Below are positions 19,003-28,368 of a DNA stretch of 64,000 nucleotides, piece by piece. How positions within the stretch are numbered: position 1 is the stretch's first letter; the number at the start of each line of letters is the position of its first letter. The stretch is from Bradyrhizobium sp. CB82. GTDB taxonomy: Bacteria > Pseudomonadota > Alphaproteobacteria > Rhizobiales > Xanthobacteraceae. The position numbers and the translations under genes were made by a program. The DNA is taken from assembly GCF_029714405.1 (NCBI RefSeq), contig NZ_CP121650.1:8933001-8997000 (forward strand), in the 5' to 3' direction. Below the pieces are notes generated by a model. It was not told where the DNA came from and did no database searches. It saw only the letters and a program-made list of their open reading frames with translations.

Positions 19003-19890
19003 CTACGCCGCGAGCTTCACGGCGTGGGCAAAGTCCCAATAGAGCTTGCGCGCTTTGGTGTAGAACGGGCCCAGCTTCAGCTCTCGATCGTCGATGCGAA
19101 TGACGGGGGTGACTTTGGCGAAATTGCCGCTCGAGAAAATCTCGTCGGCAGCGAGAAAATCGGCATAGCGCAAGGTCTTCTCGACCACTGTGACACCGTC
19201 GGCACGCAGCAGCCCGATCACGCGTTGGCGCGTGATGCCGTTCAAGAAGGTGCCGTTCGGCGCCGGCGTGTAGACCACGCCGTCTTTCGCCATGAATACG
19301 TTGGAATTGCCGAACTCCGCGACATTGCCGAGCATATCGAGCATCAGGGCGTTCTGGAAGCCGCGGGAGGCGGCTTCGGCGAGCGCGCGCGAATTGTTCG
19401 GATAGAGGCAGGCTGCCTTTGCCTCGACCGGCGCGCATTCCGCCGTCGGCCTGCGGAACGGCGACAGCGTGATCGCGTTGCCGACCGGCTTTGGCATCGG
19501 CGCTTCGTAGATGCACAGGCACCATGTGGTGGTCTCAGGGTCGAACAGCACGCCGCCACCGGCGCCGTTCTGCGCCCAGTACATCGGACGAATGTAGAGC
19601 TCGGCCTTCGGTGCAAAGCGCGCAATGCCGTCGCGCGCGAGCGTCATCCAGGTGTCGGTGTCGACCACCGGCTTGAGGCCAAAGTTGATCGCGGACTGGT
19701 TCGCGCGGGCGACGTGGCGGTCGAGATCGGGCGCGACGCCTTCGAACGCGCGAGCGCCGTCGAACACCACGGAGCCGAGCCAGGCGCCATGCGTGCGCGG
19801 CCCCATGATCGGCACGTTGCCCTCGTGCCACTTGCCTTCGAAGAAGGTCCAGCTCGGCGAGTATTCGATGGGTTTTATGCTCTCGGCCAT
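19003..19890 (-). CDS. Branched-chain-type aminotransferase (PLP class IV)
   Basis: A 295-residue fold-type IV PLP enzyme. The lysine of VEAKAACLYPNNSRAL is the probable PLP anchor. LMLDMLGNVAEFGNSNVF corresponds to the cofactor-binding EG.GEN region of IlvE, here with Phe replacing Gly. It should exchange amino groups between a branched or aromatic amino acid and 2-oxoglutarate; D-amino acid transaminase or related activity cannot be excluded. The open frame extends far upstream, but MAESIKPIEY at 19890 is the natural start. It converges tightly (6 bp) with the methyltransferase gene. Confidence 0.85.
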   Translation of the reverse strand: MAESIKPIEYSPSWTFFEGKWHEGNVPIMGPRTHGAWLGSVVFDGARAFEGVAPDLDRHVARANQSAINFGLKPVVDTDTWMTLARDGIARFAPKAELYIRPMYWAQNGAGGGVLFDPETTTWCLCIYEAPMPKPVGNAITLSPFRRPTAECAPVEAKAACLYPNNSRALAEAASRGFQNALMLDMLGNVAEFGNSNVFMAKDGVVYTPAPNGTFLNGITRQRVIGLLRADGVTVVEKTLRYADFLAADEIFSSGNFAKVTPVIRIDDRELKLGPFYTKARKLYWDFAHAVKLAA

Positions 19891-20038
19891 GGACCGACCT
19901 CCCCTTATCGTGATGCCGCAATATGCGGCACTATTAGCCGAATTCCTAAAGGATTTCCTGCATGGAACTTGACCGATGGGGCTCGATTCTGGATTGCTGA
20001 GCCACAGATTCAAGGCAGCGATCCCGAGAGAACGCCCA

Positions 20039-20974
20039 ATGCCGCTCGATCCGCTTGCAAAGCGCTTGTTGACCATGATGGCCGCGGCCGGGCCGGCGGC
20101 GCGCACCCGCCCGAGCGTCGAAGCGCGGCGGCAGTCGCTGGCGAAGCTGATGCAGTTTGCGCGCGCGGAGGCTCCGGGCGTTGCGACGACTGACGGCACG
20201 CTGCCCGGCCCTGGCGGCGAGCTGGCCTACCGCCTCTATGCGCCGGAAAACGCCGCACCGCGAGCGCCGGGCTTCGTGTTCTTCCACGGCGGCGGGCTCG
20301 TGGCCGGCAGCATCCAGACCCATGACCGCATCGCCGCGGGCATCGCGCACGTGACCGGTTGCCGCCTGATATCGGTCGATTACCGGCTCGCGCCCGAGCA
20401 CAAATTCCCCGCCGCGATCGACGACGCGATCGCCGCAACCGAATGGGTGGCGCGGAACGCTGGTCTCCTCGGCATCGACGCAGAGCGCCTGGTGATCGGC
20501 GGTGATTCCGCCGGCGCGACGCTGGCGGCCGTCGTATGCCAGGAAGCGACACAGAACGCCGGGCTCTCTATCGTCGCGCAATGCCTGATCTGCCCGGTGC
20601 TGGATTTCGAGGAGACCTCGCCGTCGCGCGAGGCCTTTGCCGAAAATCACCTGATCGATCGCATCACGATCAACGCCGATCTCGCCGATTATCTACCTGA
20701 CGGCATCGATGCCGCCGATCCCCGCATCTCGCCGCTTCGCGCAGCGCGGCTGACGGGCTTGCCACCGGCGATCATCCACACCGCCGAGTTCGACCCGATG
20801 CGCGACGAGGGCAACGCCTACGCGCGCAAGCTGCTGGCGGCCGGCGTCGTCGTCGAGCATGTCTGCCACGACGGCATGGTCCACAATTTCCACGCCATGG
20901 GTGCGATCCTGCCGCAGGCGCAGCTCGTGCTGTCGCAGATCGGCGAACAGGTGCGGCGCGCGGTCGGAGAGTGA
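20039..20974 (+). CDS. Alpha/beta hydrolase, hormone-sensitive-lipase family esterase
   Basis: A 311-residue esterase. The oxyanion motif HGGG is at 83-86 (FVFFHGGGLVAG), the nucleophile Ser157 is in GGDSAGA, the acid is in EFDPMRDEG and the histidine in GMVHNFHAM. These are the marks of family IV (HSL) carboxylesterases, which hydrolyse short acyl esters. ATG 20039 is favoured over one 63 bp upstream because MPLDPLAKRLL is the usual family beginning. It is transcribed alone. Confidence 0.9.
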   Translation: MPLDPLAKRLLTMMAAAGPAARTRPSVEARRQSLAKLMQFARAEAPGVATTDGTLPGPGGELAYRLYAPENAAPRAPGFVFFHGGGLVAGSIQTHDRIAAGIAHVTGCRLISVDYRLAPEHKFPAAIDDAIAATEWVARNAGLLGIDAERLVIGGDSAGATLAAVVCQEATQNAGLSIVAQCLICPVLDFEETSPSREAFAENHLIDRITINADLADYLPDGIDAADPRISPLRAARLTGLPPAIIHTAEFDPMRDEGNAYARKLLAAGVVVEHVCHDGMVHNFHAMGAILPQAQLVLSQIGEQVRRAVGE

Positions 20975-20987
20975 GGCACACTCACTG

Positions 20988-21126
20988 CGCCCTCTCCCCT
21001 TGTGAGTTGCTTCGCGTAGCGAAGCCGGGTGAGGGTTGTCTCCGCGAGTAAACCTCTCGCGGTCTGCGCGCGCTGAGACAACCCCTCATCCGGCGCTTCG
21101 CGCCACCTTCTCCCACAAGGGGAGAA
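20988..21126. repeat. Long inverted repeat downstream of the esterase
   Basis: CCCTCTCCCCTTGTG at the left pairs with CACAAGGGGAGAAGG at the right; inner arms include GGGTGAGGGTTGTCTC against GAGACAACCCCTCATCC. This is a classic rhizobial intergenic mosaic element about 140 bp long that could fold into a long hairpin in RNA. It follows the esterase stop and may act as a transcript end. Confidence 0.8.
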
Positions 21127-21310
21127 GGAAGGCAGCGTGCACAGATTGATTCAACTTTTAGCTAATTCGGCAGTCGTCGTTAGGGTTACTTCGTCGATCT
21201 CTAGACGAATTATTGCTCGCTTTACCACCCGCCTCTAACACGAGGACGGCGGATAACGCACATCCATTGACGTGCCAATAAGTGCGACCCGCTGGACGCG
21301 GAGGTGGACG
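21127..21310 (+). promoter_or_regulatory. Leader and promoter region of metY
   Basis: This 184-bp region before metY has an AT-richer segment (CAACTTTTAGCTAATTCGG) and ends with the ribosome site GAGGTGGACG directly before the ATG at 21311. A methionine gene here invites a SAM-II riboswitch, but I could not find the required stem and GCTAAA pair. Control is therefore left open. Confidence 0.4.
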
Positions 21311-22612
21311 ATGCGCAACGAAACGATCGCTATTCACGCCGGCTACGAACCAGAAGCGACCACACATGCGGTCGCCGTACCGATCTACCAGACCGCGGCC
21401 TATGCATTCGACAGCGCCGATCACGGTGCAGCTCTCTTCAATCTCGAAGCGGAAGGCTATCGCTACAGCCGCATCGCCAATCCGACCACGGCCGTGCTGG
21501 AGAAGCGCATCAGCGAGCTCGAAGGTGGCGTCGGCGCGTTGGCGGTCGCAACCGGACAGGCGGCGCTGCATTTCGCCTTCGTCAACGTTGCCGATCACGG
21601 CGGCAACATCGTTTCCGTGCCGCAGCTCTACGGCACCACGCACACCCTGCTCTCCCACATCCTGCCGCGCCAGGGTATCACGGGCCGCTTTGCCGAGAGC
21701 GACAAGCCAGATGCGATCGCAAGGCTGATCGACGAGGACACGCGCGCGGTGTTCGCCGAGTCCATCGGCAACCCCGCCGGCAATGTCTGCGACATCGAGG
21801 CGCTGGCGAAGACCGCGCATGCCCATGGCGTGCCGCTGATCGTCGACAACACGGTGGCGACGCCGATCCTGCTCAAGCCGTTCGATTACGGCGCCGACGT
21901 CGCTGCACACTCGCTGACGAAATTTCTGGGCGGCCACGGTACCACGCTCGGTGGCGCGATCGTCGATTCCGGACGGTTCCCGTGGGCGCAGCACGCCGCA
22001 CGCTTCCCAGCCTTCAACACGCCGGACGCGTCCTATCACGGCCTCGTCTATGCCGAGCGCTTCGGCAAGACCGCCTTCATTGAGCGTGCGCGCAGCATCT
22101 ATCAGCGCACCATGGGCTCGGTGCTGTCGCCCTTCAACGCCTTCCTGCTGCTCCAGGGTATCGAGACCGTGGCGCTACGCATGGAGCGCCACGTCGAGAA
22201 CGCACGCAAGGTCGCGGAATTCCTGCGCTCTGACCCGCGCGTGGCCTGGGTCAACTATGCCGGCTTCCCGAACAGCCCATATTATTCGCTGGTGCAGAAA
22301 TATCTCGCGGGCCATGGCTCGTCCCTGTTCACCTTCGGCATCAAGGGCGGCATGGAGGCCGGCAAGGCGTTTTATGACGCGCTGAAGCTGATCACGCGGC
22401 TTGTCAACATCGGCGATGCAAAATCGCTCGCTTGCCATCCGGCCTCGACCACGCATCGGCAGATGTCGGCCGAGCAGCAGCGCGCGGCCGGCGTGCTGCC
22501 GGAGACGATCCGCCTCTCGATCGGCATCGAGCATATCGCCGATATCATCGAAGATATCGACCAGGCGCTGGCCAAGGCCTGCCCGTCTGAACGGCTTCAG
22601 GCTGCGGAGTAG
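21311..22612 (+). CDS. metY: O-acetylhomoserine / O-succinylhomoserine sulfhydrylase
   Basis: The 433-residue Cys/Met-metabolism PLP enzyme makes homocysteine (or methionine) from activated homoserine and sulfide (or methanethiol). Visible family blocks are YSRIANPTTAVLEKRISELEG, VDNTVATPILLKPFDYGAD, and SLTKFLGGHGTTLGGAI, with the PLP lysine in LTKF. The C-terminal HPASTTHRQMS is typical. The length (about 430) fits MetY rather than the shorter MetZ or MetB. A gene for a MetA-like homoserine acyltransferase starts 12 bp after the stop, completing a two-step homocysteine operon. Confidence 0.92.
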   Translation: MRNETIAIHAGYEPEATTHAVAVPIYQTAAYAFDSADHGAALFNLEAEGYRYSRIANPTTAVLEKRISELEGGVGALAVATGQAALHFAFVNVADHGGNIVSVPQLYGTTHTLLSHILPRQGITGRFAESDKPDAIARLIDEDTRAVFAESIGNPAGNVCDIEALAKTAHAHGVPLIVDNTVATPILLKPFDYGADVAAHSLTKFLGGHGTTLGGAIVDSGRFPWAQHAARFPAFNTPDASYHGLVYAERFGKTAFIERARSIYQRTMGSVLSPFNAFLLLQGIETVALRMERHVENARKVAEFLRSDPRVAWVNYAGFPNSPYYSLVQKYLAGHGSSLFTFGIKGGMEAGKAFYDALKLITRLVNIGDAKSLACHPASTTHRQMSAEQQRAAGVLPETIRLSIGIEHIADIIEDIDQALAKACPSERLQAAE

Positions 22613-22624
22613 GCGGCCGCGCCG

Positions 22625-23620
22625 ATGACCGTCTTGATCGACAAGGATCAAGGTATTTTGAGCCCGGCCCTGGTGCCGGCGCAGGGTGACGCGCGCGACG
22701 ATGGTCGCGAGATCACCATCGGTCTGATCAACAACATGCCTGATCCGGCACTGAAGGCGACCGAGCGACAGTTCATGAAGCTGTTGCAAGCCGCCGCCGG
22801 CGCGCGCCGCATCCGCTTCCAGCGTTTTTCGCTGCCCTCGGTCAAGCGCTCGTCGGAAGCGCGCTGGCATGTCGAGAGCGAATATTCCGACCTCTCCGAT
22901 CTGAAGCGGCAAAGATACGACGGATTGATCGTGACCGGCGCCGAGCCGGTCGCGCCCGACCTCGATCAGGAGCCCTACTGGCGCGATCTCACTGACATCA
23001 TCGACTGGGCGAGGACCAACACGCGCTCGACGATCTGGTCGTGCCTTGCCGCGCATGCAGCGGTGCTGCATCTCGACCGGATCGCGCGGCGGCCGCTTGC
23101 CGCCAAATGCCACGGCATTTTCGACTGCGAGACGATCGGCAGCGATCGGCTGACGCGCGCCGCGCCGGCGCAGTTGAAAGTCTCACACTCAAGGCTGAAC
23201 GAGGTCGCAGAAGCCGACCTCACCAAGCATGACTACCAGGTGCTGACACGGTCGACCAAGGCCGGCGTCGACGTCTTCACCCGGCAATATGCCAGCCGTT
23301 TCGTATTCTTCCAGGGCCATCCAGAGTATGACGCGCTGTCGCTGCAGCGTGAATATCTGCGCGATATCGGCCGCTTCCTGGCGCGCGAACGCGAGACCTA
23401 TCCAGCACTGCCCGTGAGCTATTTTGACGCAGCGACCGAGGAGAAGCTCATCCGCTTCGAAAAGCGCGCCAAGCATCAGCGTCATCCGGCGATGGCGAGC
23501 GAACTGCCCGGGCTGAATTTGCGCGGTGATATCGCCGCAGGAAGCGCCGCGGCTGTGCTTTTCAGGAACTGGCTCGATTTTCTCGCCGAAGATGCGGCGA
23601 TGCCGCTATCTCTGCGCTAA
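22625..23620 (+). CDS. Homoserine O-acyltransferase, MetA-like
   Basis: A 331-residue protein of the MetA fold (glutamine-amidotransferase-like). The nucleophile is Cys140 (TIWSCLAAHAA), with His232 and Glu234 in FFQGHPEYD. The N-terminal IGLINNMPDPALKATERQF matches the family's INLMP..K..TE block. It should transfer an acetyl or succinyl group to homoserine; MetA proteins often use acetyl-CoA despite their name, so the donor is open. It is translationally close to metY, its consumer. It looks more diverged than standard MetA (for example a long C-terminal tail), so it may be the second such enzyme of the cell. Confidence 0.85.
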   Translation: MTVLIDKDQGILSPALVPAQGDARDDGREITIGLINNMPDPALKATERQFMKLLQAAAGARRIRFQRFSLPSVKRSSEARWHVESEYSDLSDLKRQRYDGLIVTGAEPVAPDLDQEPYWRDLTDIIDWARTNTRSTIWSCLAAHAAVLHLDRIARRPLAAKCHGIFDCETIGSDRLTRAAPAQLKVSHSRLNEVAEADLTKHDYQVLTRSTKAGVDVFTRQYASRFVFFQGHPEYDALSLQREYLRDIGRFLARERETYPALPVSYFDAATEEKLIRFEKRAKHQRHPAMASELPGLNLRGDIAAGSAAAVLFRNWLDFLAEDAAMPLSLR

Positions 23621-23683
23621 AGAGGCGGGTGGACCGTCCGTTAGGCATAACGAATCGTAAGGCTTGCGTCAGGCCGAGGGCGG

Positions 23684-24475
23684 ATGGTTCATTGCTACCG
23701 CCCCGCTTGGAAATACAGGGAAGCAACCCCGGTGTGGTCGGCAATCAACGGACGCGTGAGCAATCGGCTGGCCCGGCATTTTGCGGTCTCGGCGCACCGG
23801 CTGTCGGCACGTGCGCCGATGGTCAGCTTCACCTTCGATGACGCTCCCGACAGCGCCGCGAGCCGTGGCGCCTCCATGCTGGAAGAATATGGCGGACGCG
23901 GCACGTTCTATCTGGCCGGCAGCCAGATCGGGCAGTGGTCCGGACACTGGCTCGGATTATCCAATGACGCGATTCTGCAACTCCATCATCGCGGCCACGA
24001 GATCGCCTGCCACACGTTCTCGCACCGCCGTGCAGCCGATCTCGATCAAACCGCGCTGGCGCGCGAGATCGAGCAGAACCGCACCTATTTTCGCGCGCTC
24101 GACCCGACGATCAGGCTCGAGAATTTCGCGTACCCTTACGGTCTCGCCTCGATCTGGCGCAAGCCGCAGCTCACCAAGAGCTTCCGCTCGGCACGCGGCA
24201 TCCTTCCCGGCGTCAATCGCGACGTCATCGACCTGCATCTGCTGCGTTCCACGCCTTTGATCGACAAGGACATCGATGCCGGCGGCATCGACCGCTATTT
24301 CGACGAGACCACTGCGAGCGGCGGCTGGCTGATCTTCTACGGCCACGACGTCGTCACCCGGCCGAGCCCCTATGGCTGCTCGCCGTCCCTATTGCACCAC
24401 GCATTGAAGGCGGCGCGGAAGCACGACGTTCCGATCGTGACGGTCGCCGAAGGCCTACGGCGAATCGGGGCGTAG
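23684..24475 (+). CDS. Polysaccharide deacetylase (NodB homology domain)
   Basis: The 263-residue protein carries the metal-dependent carbohydrate esterase 4 motifs: SFTFDDAPDS (catalytic and metal aspartates), GHEIACHTFSHR (metal histidines) and AYPYG. It removes N- or O-acetyl groups from a surface glycan. No convincing signal peptide is present, so it may work in the cytoplasm or on lipid-linked precursors. It is not NodB itself: no nod genes surround it. It lies alone between the metY pair and recQ. Confidence 0.87.
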   Translation: MVHCYRPAWKYREATPVWSAINGRVSNRLARHFAVSAHRLSARAPMVSFTFDDAPDSAASRGASMLEEYGGRGTFYLAGSQIGQWSGHWLGLSNDAILQLHHRGHEIACHTFSHRRAADLDQTALAREIEQNRTYFRALDPTIRLENFAYPYGLASIWRKPQLTKSFRSARGILPGVNRDVIDLHLLRSTPLIDKDIDAGGIDRYFDETTASGGWLIFYGHDVVTRPSPYGCSPSLLHHALKAARKHDVPIVTVAEGLRRIGA

Positions 24476-24595
24476 CTCTCTTCTCCCCTTCTCGCTGATC
24501 GGCATTCCCCGTGTTGCGCAAACACACTTGCCACAGCCGCCCCGCCATGCGACTGCCGTGGACCAAATCTCACGGCACTATCAGACTAGCCGCCC

Positions 24596-26461
24596 ATGTC
24601 CGCCCCCTCCACCGCTTCCCAACCCGCGCCGGCCGATGGCCGCGACGCGTTGTCGGTGCTGCATTCGGTGTTCGGGCTCTCCGGCTTCCGTGGCGCGCAA
24701 GGCGAAATCGTCCGGCATGTGACGGCGGGCGGTAATTGCCTGGTGCTGATGCCGACCGGCGGCGGCAAGTCGCTCTGTTACCAGTTGCCATCCCTCTTGC
24801 GCGAAGGCTGCGGCGTCGTGGTGTCGCCTCTGATCGCTCTGATGCGCGATCAGGTCGCGGGCCTGATCGAATCCGGCGTCAACGCTGCCGCGCTGAACTC
24901 CTCGCTGACACCGCAAGAAGCCTCCGAGGTCGAGCGCCGCCTGATCGCTGGTGATCTCGACCTGCTCTATATCGCGCCCGAGCGGCTGGTCACGCCGCGC
25001 TGCCTGTCAATGCTGGCGCAGGCCAGGGTCGCGCTGTTTGCGATCGACGAGGCACACTGCGTCTCGCAATGGGGGCACGATTTTCGTCCTGAATATGTCG
25101 CGCTCTCGGTCATCGCCGAGCGCTTTCCCGACGTGCCGCGGATCGCGCTCACCGCCACCGCCGACGAACTGACGCGCAAGGAGATCGTCGAGCGGCTGCA
25201 ACTCGCGGATGCGCCGCAATTCGTCTCCAGCTTCGACAGGCCGAACATCCGCTACGAGATCGTCGACAAGCGCAACTCGGTGGCGCAACTGAAGGAGTTC
25301 ATCCGCGAGCGCCATGGCGGCGAGGCCGGCATCGTCTATTGCCTGTCACGCAACCGGGTCGAGGAGGTCGCTGCCGCCTTGAGCGATGCCGGCATTCCGG
25401 CGCTCCCCTATCATGCCGGGCTCGATGGCGGTGTGCGCTCGCGCAACCAGGATCGCTTCCTGAATGAGGACGGCATCGTCATCGTCGCGACCATCGCCTT
25501 CGGCATGGGCATCGACAAACCGGACGTGCGCTTCGTCGCGCATCTCGACCTGCCCAAGAGTATCGAGGCCTATTATCAGGAGACCGGGCGGGCCGGCCGC
25601 GACGGAAATCCGTCCGCTGCCTGGATGGCCTACGGCCTTTCCGACATCGTGCAGCAACGCCGCATGATCGACGAGTCAGGCGCCTCCGACGCGTTCAAGC
25701 GGGCCTCGATCGGCAAGCTCGACGCGCTGGTCGGACTTGCCGAGACCGCGCATTGCCGGCGCCGGCGGCTGCTCGCCTATTTCGGCGAGACGGTCATGGC
25801 CGACAATTGCGGCAATTGCGACAACTGCCTGACGCCGCCGCAGATGCGCGACGGCAAGGTGTTGGCGCAGAAGCTCTTGTCCTGCGTCTACCGCACCGGA
25901 CAGCGCTTCGGCGCCATGCACCTGATCGACGTTCTGGTGGGACGCCTGACCGAGAAAGTGACGCAGTTCGGCCACGACAAGCTGACCGTGTTCGGCGTCG
26001 GCCGTGAGCTCAACGAGAAGCAGTGGCGTACGGTGCTCAGGCAATTGGTGGCGATGGGGCATTTGCAGAGCGACAGCGAGGCTTTTGGCGCGCTGAAGCT
26101 GACGGAGTCTTCGCGCGGCGTCTTGCGCGGCGAGACGGAGGTCTGGCTGCGCGAGGAAGCCCCGGGGACGCGCCTTCGCGCCAGCCGCGCGAAATCCCGC
26201 CGCGGCGATCTTGCGCCGGCGTCGAGCGCGCCACAGGGCGACGTCGATCCCGAATTGCGCGCACGCCTGCGCGCCTGGCGCTCCGAGGTCGCCCGCGAGC
26301 GCGGCGTGCCCGCCTATGTCGTGCTGCACGATGCAACGATCGACGGCATCGTCCGCGCCTGGCCGACCACGCTGGATGAGTTGCGCAACGTGCCGGGGAT
26401 CGGCGACAAGAAGCTCGAGCACTACGGCGAGGAGCTGCTGCGGCTGATCAGGACACGGTAG
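24596..26461 (+). CDS. recQ: ATP-dependent DNA helicase RecQ
   Basis: The 621-residue superfamily 2 helicase has Walker [15 protein letters not shown] (Lys58), DEAH box [19 protein letters not shown], and motif [11 protein letters not shown]. The RQC zinc-binding cysteines are in CGNCDNC at about 404-410, and a C-terminal HRDC domain ends [19 protein letters not shown]. It unwinds DNA 3' to 5' in recombination and repair. The order helicase-RQC-HRDC and the length are standard. Confidence 0.96.
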   Translation: MSAPSTASQPAPADGRDALSVLHSVFGLSGFRGAQGEIVRHVTAGGNCLVLMPTGGGKSLCYQLPSLLREGCGVVVSPLIALMRDQVAGLIESGVNAAALNSSLTPQEASEVERRLIAGDLDLLYIAPERLVTPRCLSMLAQARVALFAIDEAHCVSQWGHDFRPEYVALSVIAERFPDVPRIALTATADELTRKEIVERLQLADAPQFVSSFDRPNIRYEIVDKRNSVAQLKEFIRERHGGEAGIVYCLSRNRVEEVAAALSDAGIPALPYHAGLDGGVRSRNQDRFLNEDGIVIVATIAFGMGIDKPDVRFVAHLDLPKSIEAYYQETGRAGRDGNPSAAWMAYGLSDIVQQRRMIDESGASDAFKRASIGKLDALVGLAETAHCRRRRLLAYFGETVMADNCGNCDNCLTPPQMRDGKVLAQKLLSCVYRTGQRFGAMHLIDVLVGRLTEKVTQFGHDKLTVFGVGRELNEKQWRTVLRQLVAMGHLQSDSEAFGALKLTESSRGVLRGETEVWLREEAPGTRLRASRAKSRRGDLAPASSAPQGDVDPELRARLRAWRSEVARERGVPAYVVLHDATIDGIVRAWPTTLDELRNVPGIGDKKLEHYGEELLRLIRTR

Positions 26462-26502
26462 GGCGCGGCGCAGCGGTCGTTGGCGCGCTCAATCCCTCCA
26501 CA

Positions 26503-26690
26503 CGTCGTCCCGGACAAGCGCGGCGAAGCGGAGCGCGATCCGGGATCCCCGCGCGAGCGCTTGCGCTCGTCGCGATTACCACAGGAAGTTGTTTGACGAC
26601 GGCTCGTGGTTACCAGCTTCGCGCCGCAACCCCCGTGGTTATGGGCCTCCCGAGCTCGCGGCTTCGCCGCGCCCCGGGACGACCGTCTTG
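26503..26690. repeat. Intergenic inverted repeat (CGTCGTCCCGGACAAGCG type)
   Basis: CGTCGTCCCGGACAAGCGCGG at the left is matched by the inverted CGCGCCCCGGGACGAC at the right, with GCGGAGCGCGATCCGGGATCC between. It fills the space between the convergent recQ and acdS genes and belongs to a common intergenic repeat family of Bradyrhizobium. Confidence 0.75.
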
Positions 26691-26714
26691 GTGGGGTACG
26701 CCGCTCGCGTTCCG

Positions 26715-27728
26715 TCACCCATTCCGGAAAGCGTAGCCGTAGCCGTTGAGCGCCGGTGCGCCGCCGAGATGGGCGTAGAGGATCTTGGCGCCCTTCTCGA
26801 AATGGCCCTTCTTTGCGAGGTCGATCAGGCCCTGCATCGACTTGCCCTCGTAGACGGGGTCGGTGATCATGCCTTCGAGACGCGCGGTGAGGCGGATGGC
26901 TGCCTTGGTCTCCTCCGACGGCACGCCGTAGGCGGGATAGGCGTAATCCTCGATCAGCACGACGTCGTCTTCGACGAGCTCCTTGCCGAGCTCGACGAGC
27001 TTTGCCGTGTTCTGCGCGATCGACAGCACCTGCGCCTTGGTCTGCGCCGGCGTGAAGGAGGCGTCGATGCCGATCACCTTTCGCGCACGGCCATCCGCGG
27101 CGAAGCCAACCAGCATGCCGGCATGCGTCGAGCCGGTGACGGTGCAGACGACGATGTAGTCGAACTTGAAGCCGAGTTCCTTCTCTTGGCGGCGAACCTC
27201 CTCGGCGAAGCCGACATAGCCGAGGCCGCCATATTTGTGCACGGAGGCGCCGGCCGGAATTGCGTAAGGCTTGCCGCCCGCGGCCTTCACTTCCTCGATC
27301 GCCTGCTCCCAGCTCTTGCGGATGCCGATGTCAAAGCCGTCCTCGACGAGGCGCACGTCGGCGCCCATCACGCGCGACAGCAGGATGTTGCCGACGCGGT
27401 CGTAAACGGCATCCTCGTGCGGTACCCAGGCCTCCTGCACCAGGCGGCACTTCATGCCGATCTTGGCCGCGACAGCGGCGACCATGCGGGTGTGGTTGGA
27501 CTGCACGCCGCCGATCGAGACCAGCGTGTCGGCGTTCGAGGCGATCGCATCGGGGATGATGTATTCGAGCTTGCGCAGCTTGTTGCCGCCATAGGCGAGG
27601 CCGGAATTGCAGTCCTCGCGCTTGGCATAGATCTCGACATTGCCGCCGAGATGTTTCGACAGCCGCTCCAGCTTCTCGATTGGCGTCGGCCCGAAGGTCA
27701 GCGGATAGCGCGCGAATTTTTCCAGCAT
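26715..27728 (-). CDS. acdS: 1-aminocyclopropane-1-carboxylate deaminase
   Basis: The 337-residue PLP enzyme opens the ring of ACC, the plant ethylene precursor, to 2-oxobutyrate and ammonia. The PLP lysine is in [13 protein letters not shown] (about residue 50). The residues that separate true ACC deaminases from D-cysteine desulfhydrases are present: Tyr-Glu in [12 protein letters not shown] and Leu in [15 protein letters not shown]. The start [10 protein letters not shown] is chosen over upstream ATGs by family length. It lowers plant ethylene and so helps root colonisation. The divergent acdR gene 163 bp away is its usual activator. Confidence 0.95.
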   Translation of the reverse strand: MLEKFARYPLTFGPTPIEKLERLSKHLGGNVEIYAKREDCNSGLAYGGNKLRKLEYIIPDAIASNADTLVSIGGVQSNHTRMVAAVAAKIGMKCRLVQEAWVPHEDAVYDRVGNILLSRVMGADVRLVEDGFDIGIRKSWEQAIEEVKAAGGKPYAIPAGASVHKYGGLGYVGFAEEVRRQEKELGFKFDYIVVCTVTGSTHAGMLVGFAADGRARKVIGIDASFTPAQTKAQVLSIAQNTAKLVELGKELVEDDVVLIEDYAYPAYGVPSEETKAAIRLTARLEGMITDPVYEGKSMQGLIDLAKKGHFEKGAKILYAHLGGAPALNGYGYAFRNG

Positions 27729-27891
27729 CGTAAGGTCATCCCGATTGGCGGTTGAGCTGGAGGGAGCGACTAGCATTAGCCGCGGGAAATGTGCTCTCAA
27801 AGCGGCATTCATTTCCGGCCTATCCTTGCACATAGGCAGCTAATGAAGCTATTTTCTTTCACAAAAGCCGCAATCCACGGAAGCTTTTTCC
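27729..27891. promoter_or_regulatory. acdS-acdR divergent control region
   Basis: This 163-bp AT-richer region lies between the divergent genes. AAGCTATTTTCTTTCACAAAAG and GGAAGCTTTTTCC lie close to the acdR start and form a loose AAGCT...AAGCTT symmetry. In related bacteria the Lrp-like AcdR binds this region and activates acdS with ACC as signal. The exact box is not defined by sequence alone. Confidence 0.5.
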
Positions 27892-28356
27892 ATGGCCATC
27901 CGACTCGACCGCGTCGATCTTAAGATATTGCGATTGCTACAGAATAATGGCCGGCTCAGTAATGCCGAGCTGGCCGAAACAGTCGCCATCAGCCCCGCTA
28001 CCTGCCATCGCCGCACCCAGCGCCTGTTCGAGGATGGTTTTATCGCCTCGGTGCGCGCCATGGTCGCACCTAAGAAGGTGGCCAAGGGCACGCTGGTTAT
28101 GGTCGGCGTCGTGCTCGACCGCTCGACGCCGGAGAGCTTCGCGATCTTCGAGCAGGCGGTGGCAAAGCTGAAATTCGTGCTCGACTGCCATCTCGTGGCC
28201 GGCGACTTCGATTATTTCCTCAAGATCCGCGTCGGCGACATGGAGGATTTCAACCGCATCCACGGCGAACAGCTCATCGCGCTGCCCGGCGTACGCCAGA
28301 CCAGGACCTTCTTCGTCATGAAGGAGGTCGTCGACAACGCGCCGCTGGAGTTTTGA
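27892..28356 (+). CDS. acdR: Lrp/AsnC-family regulator of acdS
   Basis: A 154-residue protein with an N-terminal winged helix (IRLDRVDLKILRLLQNNGRL, then ELAETVAISPATCHRRTQRL) and a C-terminal RAM ligand-binding domain (VLDCHLVAGDFDYFLKIRVGD). It is divergent from acdS, the arrangement described for AcdR (LrpL) in rhizobia and Pseudomonas. It ends 12 bp from the MFS gene, which is convergent. Confidence 0.9.
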   Translation: MAIRLDRVDLKILRLLQNNGRLSNAELAETVAISPATCHRRTQRLFEDGFIASVRAMVAPKKVAKGTLVMVGVVLDRSTPESFAIFEQAVAKLKFVLDCHLVAGDFDYFLKIRVGDMEDFNRIHGEQLIALPGVRQTRTFFVMKEVVDNAPLEF

Positions 28357-28368
28357 GCAAGCGCGCCG

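Noticed and set aside
21127..21310. SAM-II riboswitch before metY
   Set aside because: A TGATT and an AGCTAA are present but only about 11 bases apart, with no room for the P1 stem and pseudoknot; the invariant GCTAAA is missing.
23684..24475. nodB
   Set aside because: The NodB homology domain is present, but there are no nod genes or nod box nearby, so a general polysaccharide deacetylase is the safer call.
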